Positions 25,246 to 36,955 of a stretch of 64,000 bases of DNA are shown here, piece by piece. How positions within the stretch are numbered: the stretch's first letter is position 1; the number at the start of each line of letters is the position of its first letter. The position numbers and the translations under genes were made by a program. Origin of the DNA: Micromussa lordhowensis (taxonomy: Eukaryota > Cnidaria > Anthozoa > Scleractinia > Lobophylliidae); assembly GCA_964020085.1 (NCBI GenBank), contig OZ026597.1, positions 7,444,310 through 7,508,309 of the forward strand. The letters run 5' to 3'. Under the pieces are notes generated by a model. That model did not search any database. It worked only from the letters and a program-made list of their open reading frames with translations, and was not told the DNA's origin.

Positions 25246-26897
25246 GGTTTATTTTAGGATTTCTTTGAAAGGCCGGATGCCTCGCAACACTGACTTTCAG
25301 CTCGCCTCCATTCTTGTGCTAATCTTTTAAGATTAATTACGAAGGCTGTTATGAGACCTTAAGGACTGTTTAAAAGGGTACTTATGAAAGAATATGCAAA
25401 TAAGCAAATCATTTTCATTCAGTCGGCTTTTCCATTGATTTGTTTGTATCGACTTAATCAAAGAAATCACTGAACTGTATTGACACTGAGATGAAATAAG
25501 TCTTAATGTCGTCGACAAAAGCGATTTTTTTCAGTTCATTCATCCATTCCTTTTGCTAACATAGCTAACACGAACTTTGGTTAAGGTTGGCAGATCGCAA
25601 GAGACGGCAAAACAAAGCCAGTTTGAGGCAAGAGTAATGACAGATGCATGATTAATTTGAAAGCAATGAACAGAACGAATATTTAAGGAAATGGGCGGTA
25701 CCAGAGTCTATCGGAATGCATCCCCCAAGGAAGTTAAATCGAATAATTACGCAGCGTGACGGTAGAACATTCTGCATGAAAATAACCCACAATCAAACTC
25801 TTAACAACTGCGACCACTAAGCGCCATCAAGACTGAATACAAATTGGTCGAGGAACATTTTTTCTGCGGTCGTGCAAAAATAAAAGTTGCTCGTCTGGGT
25901 TGGATGAGCAACAAAATGATTTCATTTACGGTCGATGATAGCATTACCACAATCATGGCTAGAAGCGAAAAGACACTGAAGAGCTATCAATCTCTTACGT
26001 CTTTCAAGGCTTTCAATTTTACATATAGTCTGTGTTTTATTCATGATTCTCTTTGTCTTGACCGCGGAAATAAACAAAGAATCTTCTAAATTTATCTTGA
26101 ACATTTTATTAACCTACCCATAAACCTTATGGCAAATATACCAAAGTATTGCTTATATCTATTCACAAAGGAGAATCACGTACTCGAGAAGTTCGTTCGA
26201 AGAAACTTGTTCACTTCTGTAAAAATCGCGCGCGTGTGCGAGGCACGCGAAACCGCGCTAGGTTTTACGTGTTTGAGTCCTTGCGCGCAGGGGATTTCAC
26301 GGTAACTAAAAACTCACACAAATATGCCACACGCGGACATTCTTACAACAATTTCATGTTTTTCTGTTGGGAAACTAAAATTAGCAAAAATAAGGAAAAG
26401 ATCTATTTAAGTTTAAAGTCATTTTATTTTTTAAGGTCGGTTGGTTTGTCGAACACAGTCTATCAAAATGCGCTATGTAAGTCTATGTAGGTCTATGTAC
26501 AAATTCCATATCACGAGTAATTCAGTTGTACCGTGATTATTACTAATATTCTCATTTTGTTGTAATATAGTGAGAAGAAAAGTGCATTTTCAAGCATCCA
26601 TAATCTTCATAAACGAAAGTCGCTCCTTTGTTCAAAACTGAATGGCTAATGTCATTGTCATTGGCTCTAGTTAATAAACTAAGTCTTTACTTTTTAGTAG
26701 TCACTGGTTATTTCATTCTTTCATTTTTCTACACCATAATCACAAAAACTATCGCCAGTTGACGAGATCTGTCCCGATCTAGATCTTCTAGATGGAACAT
26801 TTGTGATGTCCTCTTGTCACATATGTGAAGTCACTCCTTGTCATATTTGTGACAATAAGTGTTAGTTGACAGTTACATTGTGTTTTTTTATCTTCTT

Positions 26898-29800
26898 TTA
26901 CTCCCGAGCCACACAGTCGCCAGGGATTCTTTGATGTCTGCTAAGCTGTGATCCTTGCGTGAAATTCTTGCCGCATTTGTCACACACAAACGGTCTCTCA
27001 CCAGTGTGTGTCCTTATGTGATTGTTCAAAGTGGTAGCCCCGGCAAACGCACGCGAACAGTAGCCGCACTTGAATGGTTTCTTACTGGCGTGAATGACAG
27101 CATGCGCGCGCAATTGGGCGGGATGTGAGAAGCTCTGCGAGCAGTGTCCGCACTGATATGGCTTTTTTGGTGCCTCGTTGCAGACGTGAACTTGGAGCAT
27201 GGTTCTTTGTGGAAATGATTTCTTGCACTGGCCGCACTTCCACAGGCTCAGCTCCGTGATGTTGCTAAAGACAGGTGGACTTGGTTTTGTAGCTTTGTTC
27301 TGTCCGACTTCAGTAGGGCTGGGCGAGGCAGGGTCGCTGCTATCGCTTTCTGGCGAAGGTAGCGGGTGAGACCGATTAGCCGCCAACTTCTCCTGAAGTG
27401 TCAGCAGGTGCTGCGGCTTTTCAGGGCTAGTCACAGTAGAGGTAAAGTCGAAGGCAGAAGGAACTTCGCTCTGAAAACCGTTGAATGGCTCGCCACTGAT
27501 TGCTCTGGTCGGAGATGGCTGTTGCTGACTCCCTAACTGACTGTTTGGTGAATGCGGAGGACTGGAGGGAGAAGGCACTGAGCTGGGTGGGGTAGGCGGA
27601 TATTGTGTCTCAGATGGCACGAAGCCTTCTTCTGTAAGGACAGTACCGAATTTTTCAGGCTGTTTTGTAGTTCCTATCGAGAAAATGTCAACAGCATATT
27701 AATTTCCTGTACTGTGCACTTTGCTGTAACAAAATATACCAACAAATTTCACCAAATAGTTACCTTCTGCTGTCAAGGGACCCATATCGAAGATTGAGCT
27801 AGGGACGCCAAGGTATTGTGGGTATTTTTCATCGTACCACACAAGCATTTCCTGTCCAGGCATGATCGCTTTGAATGTACGGTAGTACACTTTTCCCAGG
27901 TACTGGAAGGCAAACAAGTTTTGTTCTCCCTTGTGGCGAGCACAGCGGATGAAACGCATCCAGCTTGAAACTTTTTCGTCACTGCCGTCAACATATCCCG
28001 CCAGTTTGCCGTCTTTAAAGATCTGAGTGATGTCAAGAAAAGAAATTATCAATGAAACTATCGCCCCCAAAATGACCATCTTAATGACAGTTTTTATCTC
28101 TATCGCTCTCAACATACCTCCCACATGTACGATGTATCTGAATCAGGAGGCAGCTCCTCAGGCTTCACAAATGTTCCTTCATAAGGTCCAATCCACGCGC
28201 CGACTGGAATCGCTCGTGTGGCGCAAATACCGTATCCCGTTCCTGGAACGCTTGATGCACAAAAGCTCACTTCCGGCGGAAGGGATTTCAGAGCAAGTGG
28301 CAGGTTTGTCGCTCGCGGTGAGGCAGACTTTTCGTGTTGATGACAAGGACACTTGAAACTCGAATCTGTTGAACTAGCGTCGCACCCTGAAGACAAAAAA
28401 AAATATCATCAAAATGACACCAAGCAAAAACTTTAAACAGAAAATTACAGAATTGAGATTGGATTAGTTTGAAAGCCACGCCGATTCATACAAACACGCA
28501 ATGTAGGCGAATGACTTCTTGCATTTTTATGTAGTACATGTAACTCTTGAAAGTTTTTAGACCAATTATTTGACAAATCAATGTTACTAGAGTTTCAACA
28601 GAAAACGGAAAAATTGGTTGCGTGGTTTTTCTCACTCCATCAAAACAAGACGCAATCAAAACTTCACGCACGAAATGGACATTAAAAAAATATCCTATGA
28701 TGCATTTCGAGTAAGTTTATTAATATCACCTCACGGATTACTTACAGAAACAAGTCGTTCCCTTTTTCTTCATCAACACGTCCTGTGTGTTAACTAGATG
28801 AACGGCCGATACGTTGAAAAGGCATTTCTGTAAATCATTCACAGTGAAGGAGTACGGTGAAGACTTCGTGGAGATCACTTTTGGCGATGAAACCATACGG
28901 GATTTCTTGGCTACGGGCCGAAACATCCCGTCCCGAGTTATACTCACGCTATCCATGAAAGGGTTGATCATTTTTCGTGTCTGTCAAAAGATACAAATTT
29001 TAAATTTGTAAGAATCGAGAGAAGCATTTAGTTCCAGCTGTGAAGTAGCTGAAAACGATATCAAGGTGTAAAAGAATGATTTAAAAACCTGGTTTCCTTT
29101 CTAGATGTCCCGCGGAGGGAGTATTTTTCGTCCCAGTTGAAACTGTTCGTAAAAACGGCTTCAAAACGCGACAGTGTACACGCGCTTGTAAGTTCGAAAG
29201 GCTTTTAATAAGGATCGGAAGTTTGTCGCGTTTTATTTCTTGTCAGCCCCCAGTGATAAGTAAGCAATATCAGAATCATTCAATCATACATAAAATATTC
29301 ACAATTTTCTACTTTGCTTTTAAATTACCGAATGCAGCGAGGCATATCGGTTTTCGGCATAATAAGAGGCAAGAGGCATTGTTCAAAACTGTTAACAAGT
29401 TTTTTTTCAGAAATTCCGTTTGCCTGCTATCCACTCACACCCTTACAACCGAAAAGAACATAGAGATTGCATGAAAAGATTGAAAATTACCCTACTGGGT
29501 GAAAAAGTATGAAAAACTTCATGCAAATCACGCTAGTATTTTCCTATTGTTTTTCCCCTTCATAAAAGTTTTGGATGTGTGCATAATAAGCTGCGCAAAC
29601 CGAAGTTTCTTAAACTTCTAGAATAGACCCACTGCAACAACTTTGACGAAGGCGACTTTCAAGGGAAAGCGAACCATTACAATCGATTGATATCGAAATT
29701 TTGCTGCAAATTGAAGGAAAATCGTGGATTGCGGTGAGTTTGCAGGAAACTCAACTCGGTGAGGCGTAACTAGCTCAACTGCAAGCGGGTGAAGAAATCA

Positions 29801-30033
29801 AGAAAGCGCAAAGCTAAAGTTTCGCGCTTTTCACAACCTGCAAATTGGTCAGCCAGTCGAAAGTGTCAAAAACCGCGCGAAAATGCCTGCTGACAGCTGG
29901 TTGTTACTTCGTTTACTGTCAAGGAGTGAAAATTCTGTGCAATAATGTAATATTCGCCATTTAACTTACAAGTGCTCGCCCAAGCTACGCTATCTGAAAC
30001 AAAATTTATCCTTACCTTGTTTTCGAATTCCAT
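26898..30033 (-). CDS. PR/SET-domain zinc-finger protein (PRDM9-like), paralogue B'
   Basis: Five exons on the minus strand: 30016-30033, 28746-28980, 28118-28386, 27764-28022 and 26898-27673, in frame for about 518 residues. Exon 1 encodes MEFENK (MEFEYE in gene B). Exon 2 has PVAKKSR and the motif VNDLQKCLF (PAAKKPR and FEDLQRCLF in B). The knuckle is degenerate in the same way as in B (W-C-D-A-S ... CPCH). PR/SET spans about 105-250: [47 protein letters not shown] Pro/Ser-rich linker precedes four fingers (about 405-515). Finger 1 (HVCNE) and finger 4 (HQRIPGDC) are C2HC; 2 and 3 are C2H2. Unlike B the array is complete, so B' is probably closer to the ancestral form. Methyltransferase and DNA-binding activity is a family inference. 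Confidence 0.88.
28981..30015. other. intron 1 of PRDM gene B'
   Basis: An intron of about 1 kb separates the 18-base first exon from exon 2. It has no recognisable repeat or RNA gene. A pyrimidine tract precedes the acceptor 'cttttgacag' on the minus strand. Confidence 0.6.
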
Positions 30034-31659
30034 TTCCAATGCTCTGAAGCTGCCGACGATGTGTTAATGTTATATACCTTGCGGTCAAGAAGGTGATATC
30101 TTGCAACTTTTGGGAGTTGAGATTTTAGTGTTTAACTGCTTGCTTGCGTTCCACCTCGAGCTGCGAATAACTGATTAGTTTAAAGGTCTTATTTACCAGA
30201 AGGTGGGCGGCGTTTAGCTTACGCCTTTTTATGCAATATTCACAGTCTTTGGAGACAAAAGTGCATTATTTCCACGGAGAATTACCACCAATAATGAGAT
30301 GGAGTACAAAGGAATCTGAAGCGCTTTTGTCTTTTATTTCTCTTCATTTGTGCTTGGCCGCTTTCTGAAAAATATTTACAAAACAATAAATCGACGCTAG
30401 GCGTAAGAGTGGTCTGAAGACTTGGAGAAAGTTTTCAGTAAGTAGCGTGGAGCTGAGACTTCTGTATGTCGACCAAGGACTCTCGAATTTGACGTAGAAA
30501 ACAAGATTCGTTAATTATCTGTGATGGCGACGTTATGTTATTCGCTCCAAGGAACACAAAAGGCCTTGATCGATTGACTGCTCATACGCACAAAAGACGC
30601 CCGTTCATAGACGAATTTGTAATTTCAGTTGCGGAAATATTTTGCGCAGATTTCCATTTGTCGATCTTCCTACAAGCAAACCCCGCGCAAAATGGAAAAG
30701 AGGAAGTGGAAATTGTTTTTCAAGATAGAGCCGTTAGTTTTCGCGTTGATTAGTTATTCACTCCTATATATAGTCTTCTGTGCTCACTGGGGAATGCGAA
30801 GGATAAAAAAGAAAAATGTCGCGCAACGCTGGAGAAATATTCAGCATCTCATCATCACGTACTTCGTGAATAAAGAATTTCGTAGCAAAACATGTTCAGT
30901 TTCTTTGGAGTAACTCGATGGGTAGTGTACCAATCGTTTTAGTATGTTACAAGGGAAGACAAATGCTTCATTTTTTGCTTACCTAAGAGGTTTATATAAG
31001 GTTGATTTCGTTTGACTGCCAATGAAAAATGCAAACTGAAGTTAATGAGCCAGAAACACAAATGAACTCTACAGTAGAAGATAATGAAGAATATACAAAA
31101 GGTAAGCATTTTTCTTTTCATTGTCTTCTGGGTGCCGACAGAGAATTAAAAGCCGAAATACTCTCTTTTGAAAACTTAGCAACGCCACAAGCTTTACATG
31201 CATAAAAAGAGTATACGAGGAAACACGATTGAAGGGCCCCAAGGAAATGAGATTTATTCAATGCGGAGACAATAAACCCTCAACAGTTAAGCACCGATTA
31301 CCATCTCAATGCCCATAATCCTTTTCAGGGAAGGCTACGCATGATCAGTCTTGAAAGCACAATTATGCATACGTCACACAGTTGTACCCAGACCCGGCTC
31401 TAAAAACCCGCCAAGATGACAAAAGTCACAGTTTCATATTTGTGCGTTGTTCACTGTTATCATATACTAAGTAACTTTTCTGTCAAAACAAACTGTATGT
31501 AAAGTAAACTAAACAGTCCGTCTGATATCGTCACAAAAACACAATTACACAACAATTCGTTGGCAGTTAAATTTATACATTTTTTTAATTTAGCAAGCAG
31601 CTTTTCCTGTTAAAATTAAATACATTTATGTAATAGAAGCTTAGCAATTTAACCTCCAA
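30034..31659. other. spacer between PRDM genes A' and B'
   Basis: No gene seen. It must contain the promoter of B' (near 30.05-30.4 kb). It occupies the same relative place as the A-to-B spacer at 648-3531 but is shorter (1.7 against 2.9 kb), and I see no obvious shared sequence between them. Confidence 0.5.
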
Positions 31660-31665
31660 TTTATT
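31660..31665 (-). promoter_or_regulatory. candidate poly(A) signal of PRDM gene A'
   Basis: AATAAA on the minus strand about 80 bases after the gene A' stop codon. Confidence 0.5.
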
Positions 31666-31745
31666 GAGAATTCCAATATTTACCTGCTGCATTGCGTTAT
31701 AGAAGAAGGCTTGTAGTAATTTTCCGAATAAACAGAAGTTTTTAA

Positions 31746-34700
31746 TCAAGCGAACATAGATGAAGTAGAGACACTACCCTTACATTCACGCGGGTTTCTG
31801 GCGTGTCTTGCCAGCAGCCCAGGCTGTGAGAATGTTTTACCACATTTTTCGCAACCAAAAGGTTTCTGTCCCATATGAGTTCTTATGTGATTGTTCAGTG
31901 TTGTCGCTCCAACAAAAGCGCGCGAACAAAAACCACATTTAAACGGCTTCTCACTGGAATGCGAGACGACATGCGCACGGAGATGCGAAGGATTGGAAAA
32001 GGACAAGCTGCACTGTCCACACTGATACGGTTTGGCCGGCTGGCACGGACACACGTGCAGCTGTAGAGCCACCCGCTGGGAAAAGGCCTTGTGGCACTGC
32101 TGACAGCGCCATGACGTTACTTCCCCTAAAGGAGGACTCTTGGACACTGCAACTAGATTATTTCCAGGATCACTGACGTCACTTTCTAGGTCACTGACAG
32201 GAGAGGACCGCTGGTCAGAGAGCTTGCTGTCAGTTGGTGAACTTCTTGTTAATGGAATAGCTGTACCACACAAAGGTGGTTGGGATTTCTGTTCCGCTGA
32301 CTGTAGCGTTCTTGTCAGCCAAACATCTAACAAAGGATACGAGACCGAGAGATTATCAGAAAACGCGTTTAAAGTATTGTTTGATAATAGCATGTTTTCC
32401 CCCAGCTCAACACCTTATTTCTCCTAACATCATCAACACATTGTCTGTCAGACAGGGATTGAGAATACAGAATGCAATCAGATAGGAAATCTTGTCTTGA
32501 TGTACAACCGAATTCCCAGAACTACCATTAGAAGAAATGTGTTAATCAGTTAGGAGAATTAGCATCTTCAACTTCTGAACTCTTTTCTCCCAGATTAAAG
32601 AGCAAAGATTATACGAGTACCTGAATGGTTCTGTTCTGTTTGTAAGTAAGCTTTGTGAGGTGAGAAATCCTTCTTTTGGCATGTTTCAAACAATCCTGAA
32701 AGTGGTGATTCATAGTTTATTAGTCTATAACTAGCTTCTAACAGTTACTCTAACATGCACCTAAGGATATGTGAAATTAAAAGTATTTTTCCACCCCTGT
32801 AACTGTGTAGAATTCACCTATATATTGAGTAAATAATTTAGTACGGAGTCGAAAAAGTCGTCCAGTCCTTTCCTGTCTTTCTCACCTGTGATCGTTACGA
32901 GTGGTTGTCATCTGATGTTTGTCTATTTGTTTGCCTGTCTGTCTCAGTCAGTCGGTCAGTCAGCCATCAGTCAGTCGGTCAGTCAGCCAGACAGACAGAT
33001 AGACAATAGAATATATAACAATTATTCCATGAGCCCGAGTTGGATATGAAGTGATAAAATAGCCAACGAGCGCGTAGCGCGAGTTGGTTATAATCACTTC
33101 ATATCCAACAAGGGGGAATGGAATAATTGTTTTAGTAAATTCTCAAACCGGGGTTTGCCGGCCATTATAGAGGGCTGAAGTTGAAAACTTCGTGCGGAAA
33201 ATTTTTAAACTTGGCGCACTATTTTCCATAAGACGTAAAACTCCGACTATTGGCTCATAGTCGGAGTTTTTTGGCCAATCAAAAAGCTAGAAATGCAATA
33301 ATCGGAGCTGAGGATTTACTAAAGGTAGATAGAAAGGCAGGTAGATAGACAGACAGACAGTAGATAGAAAGACAGACAGACAGTCAGGCAGGCAGGCAAG
33401 CAAGCAAGCTGACAGACAGACAGTCAGGCAAGCAAGCAAGCTGACTGGCAGGCAGGCGGTCCACCCATCGCCCGTCAGCATGTCCGTCTGTCTGTCTGCC
33501 TGTCTGCCTGCCTGCCTTCCATTTTCTGCCTGTCTGTCTGGCCATTGTACTTGTGCCTTACTAACAAAATGAATTAGGAACACTTGTCTAATCTCTGAAA
33601 CACAAAATTTAAACAACGTTTGACTTTGCCAAAACTATTCGTCCAGAGGTCCGAGTCAGCTTCTGCAACCTCAAACGTATTCTATAAAAGTCTCTTTACA
33701 AACCTACCTCCGTGATTTGCAGCAAAGAACATTTCCTGCAATCCCGTCGGTATTCCAAAATGCTGAAGATATTTATCATCATACCAAACAAGAAGTTCTT
33801 CTCCAAAAGCTATATCCTTGAATGAACGATAATAAACGTTGCCTCTGTATTGAAAGGCGAAAAGATTCTGCTCATCTTTGGAGCGTGCGCACTGAATAAA
33901 ACGCATCCAGCTTGATGACTCCAAGTCACTACCATCGATAAAATGCATCAACTTATTGCCTTCGAAAATCTGTAAAGAGCAAACAGCTTAGTTAACCAAG
34001 TCTACATGCAAATAAACACATTCTCGTTAAAAAACTGTTAGTTTAATTTCCATTTATCCTTAATTTCCCCGAACAATCAGTGAAGTGACTTAGACTGTGC
34101 AAATTCTACTTCCTTAATTTAGTACACCTCCGTGTTTCACAAGGAACCACAACAGCGTTTGCGTTTTCTTGGAAAATCCTTCCAGCACTTGCACTAACTA
34201 GGCTGTTCAGTTCCACTAATCCCGTGAAACTCTCTCAACTGATGTTACAACATTTCTTAATGTTTCTTCTGAGAATTTAGAGTTTCATCAAACCGATATC
34301 TCCTAATTTACGACTTAGTTGTCTGTCTCATTGACAATGTATCAGCATTGTTAGCTGTCAAAACAGCTGCCAACTGTTGTTAGATATCGTACGCTCTCGA
34401 AATTTTAATATCTGAATAATGGCCGCGCTTACCTCCCACATGAAAGAAGTGTCCATGCCTGCTTTCACGTCACTGGGCTGAACTCGTTTTCCTTCATATG
34501 GACCAATCCACGTCTCTGCAGGAATGCGCCTTCTGGTACAAACTCCGAGTTCAGCACCAGGGACACTCGACCTACACAAACACACTTCCTGCGGAAGTGA
34601 TCTCATAGCTTTGCTCGTATGAAAACTGTTGTCCTGTCTTGACGCACAACTCAGACCATGTAAAGGACAAGGTACGGCATATTGCTTCCTACAAAGAAGA

Positions 34701-36955
34701 CACCCTAAAAAGAAAGAAGGAAATGACAGTATGAAAACATTTTAATTCTCACAACAGTTGAACATTACACCAGAAACAAATCAAAACCTGTCATGAAGAA
34801 AGCGAAAGGTTGCACCTGGAAGTTAGTACGCTCGGCTATGCAGACCTATGCGGTCAAGAGTTAAAATACATCACGTATTTTCTTTTCAGACCCTGGTGCC
34901 AAAAACTTTCACAATGCTTATCAACCACAAGTTCTATGCCAAAATTCCTTGGCTCCCTTCAGGGAATCGAGCGTGAATTGTAACAAACCACTGTCTGTCT
35001 GTGATGTCTTCAAAACAATGCCAGAAGAGCAGAAGCTTGAATCCCAGGAGAATTTGTATGTGGAGGTTTTTAAATTCACTCTGACAAACAATCAACTTTT
35101 CCAAAGGAAAATTCAGATAAAACTGAATCGTCCATGATCCGCACAGATTGTAGAATTGTTCAGTAAAATGAATTTTTAAAATATGCTAGGATTCACGGAC
35201 AGAAAGAGAAAGAAAGTAATTTTCTTTAGGGGCGTTTCTACGAGAACATTCACAAGAACGTGTAGAATAAATAAACTAAATCCCTCAAAACAAAATAGCC
35301 AGATCAATTTTTACATATATAAAGGAATAATCACGTCGTGAAACTTCTAGTCCATCATATCTCTTGACGGCAAAAAAAGCAGGCCATCGTCTAAAACACG
35401 TTTTTTGTGAAAGCGCAGTGAAAAAGTACGAGCCAAACAAAATGATTACCTCAGAGACAAGATAAAGGATTCGATATTTAGAATGTTTTTCAGGCATTTA
35501 CGCCCATTTAAAAAACTGAAATTAGTCGCGACCTTGAGAGAGCGCTTCGTCGACTGAAGTGGGAGTCTGCTTCGTTCATGCTTCACTGCAGCGAACTAAC
35601 AAAAGAAGTATTGTTTTAAACTTCAAAACGTCATTAAGTTGTATTTTAAATAACTTCTACATTCAGATAGCTAGTAGTAATCTCAAGAGAGATTTAACAA
35701 TAGAGTTCATTTAGGGCGGTATGCGGTTTCAATGAAAAACTTTTCAAAAATAGCGTGCGAAAGAAGGACACAATAGGCAAAGTCAAGAGTTGAACGAAAA
35801 CAACATTTTTGAAAACAATGAAAAAGACCACATACTTTTTCAATCATTCAAGTCCATGGAGCCTAAAGCTGCAGTTTTTCAAAGCTATTTTTTTCTTTGA
35901 AAACTTGTAAATCAGTTTGCAACTACCGTACGAAAGCGAAAACGCTTCAAAACTGCGAAATGATAGCGGGTCCAATAGCTCTTCCCACTTGAATTTAAAG
36001 TCATAATTAACCTTGTCTGTTAATTCGAGAAACGTTTGAAAACACGTGACGTTGTTGAGTGGAGTTTTCGTGGGCCGGGGGAAGTAGTTTGACTTCACGT
36101 GCAATTTTTACTTGGGCGTCTACGCTAAATTTCCGGTTACGTGAATCCGCGTCATATCAAGCAAGTTACGGAATTTCGAATCACTGAACTTACACAGTTG
36201 TGAATTTAAACCTCCTAAATTGACTCCACTTTTTTCCAGTGTATCGGTGTCAATGAAGACAGGCTGTTTTCTTTCGTACAAGCAGCTGACAACAGCAGTT
36301 GTAGGAATGAATGGCTGTTTTTCTCGAGGTGGAACTTTGACGTTGAAAAATTTCTTCGAGCGGCTTGAAATCTGAAAGAAAGTAATTGTAAAGTAGATCA
36401 ATGATTTAATGCGTCTAACAACAAACTGGTTTAGCTTCCTGATCCTCATGTAATCATAGTTACAAGACCAGCAAAATTTCATTCATTGACAAAAATCCTC
36501 TCCGTCGGACAAATGCAAGCGGTGTTTTGGCAGTAGCTTCAGACAAGGCTAGGACGTAAAAGTATGAATGGAAATGAGCAATAAAAATTCTATTCTGAAC
36601 ATCTACTTTGGATCACGACAGGTAAGAAGCCTAGTGCACTGAAGCATAAGTTTCCAGCTATTCTTGACAATTTGCATTTAATTTTAAAGTCTTCAATACA
36701 AACTAACCATTTCGCTGTACATTCAATTTCGCTGTTTTCCTGGAAAATAAACAGTTTTCCAAGACTGTCTCTCTGTACTTGGCAGATTTTTTGGTTTTTC
36801 AATCATTCATTACCGGGAAACTTTGTCCACTATATATATCGTAAACTGTACACGGCTTTCCCAGCTAAATAATGATTTTCCATTTACACTCATTTACTTA
36901 CCAAATCGTTTTGAATTTTTGTCGTCAGCTCTTCACTGTTCACGAATATCGACAT
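31746..36955 (-). CDS. PR/SET-domain zinc-finger protein (PRDM9-like), paralogue A'
   Basis: Minus-strand exons 36902-36955, 36194-36371, 34433-34704, 33708-33969 and 31746-32326 give about 448 residues. Exon 1 encodes 18 residues beginning [10 protein letters not shown]. Exon 2 carries the divergent shared motif [17 protein letters not shown]. The zinc knuckle is intact: W-C-L-L-C ... C-P-L-H-G. PR/SET (about 110-245) has [38 protein letters not shown] and [17 protein letters not shown], with the expected active-site tyrosines. Four fingers follow (about 328-440): finger 1 CQQC...HVCPC, 2 and 3 C2H2, 4 CEKC...HARNPREC. The closest relative is gene A at the left edge. Function is inferred from the family: nuclear, DNA-guided histone methylation. 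Introns of 0.46-1.5 kb carry only simple repeats and one fold-back element, both in intron 4. Confidence 0.87.
32924..33004. repeat. (ctgt)n / (cagt)n microsatellite
   Basis: Interspersed ctgtctgt, cagtcagt and cagacaga units, in intron 4 of gene A'. Confidence 0.9.
33018..33130. mobile_element. fold-back MITE between two microsatellites
   Basis: 'acaattattccat...gagttggatatgaagtgat' is mirrored by 'atcacttcatatccaac...atggaataattgt', arms of about 50 bases with a short centre (cgcgtagcgcg). It lies between the tetranucleotide tracts. Confidence 0.85.
33335..33540. repeat. inverted (agac)n / (gtct)n microsatellite
   Basis: Long runs of agac, aggc and aagc units are followed after about 50 bases by gtct and gcct units, so the tract can form a large hairpin. 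In intron 4 of gene A', about 170 bases from the second SET exon. Confidence 0.9.

Larger units (their letters stand above)
20461..26897. other. repeat-rich spacer between convergent PRDM genes C and B'
   Basis: No gene is recognised. The stretch carries at least four fold-back elements (20870-20956, about 21072-21325, 22195-23153, 24856-25245), a poly-G run with a (ttta)n tract (23694-23745) and decayed sequence rich in 'aaacggatgc' near 24357-24400. It holds the centre of the A-B-C-B'-A' arrangement. Confidence 0.6.

Noticed and set aside
33287..33616. 109-residue minus-strand frame of Cys/Leu/Ser repeats.
   Set aside because: Translation of the tetranucleotide microsatellite.
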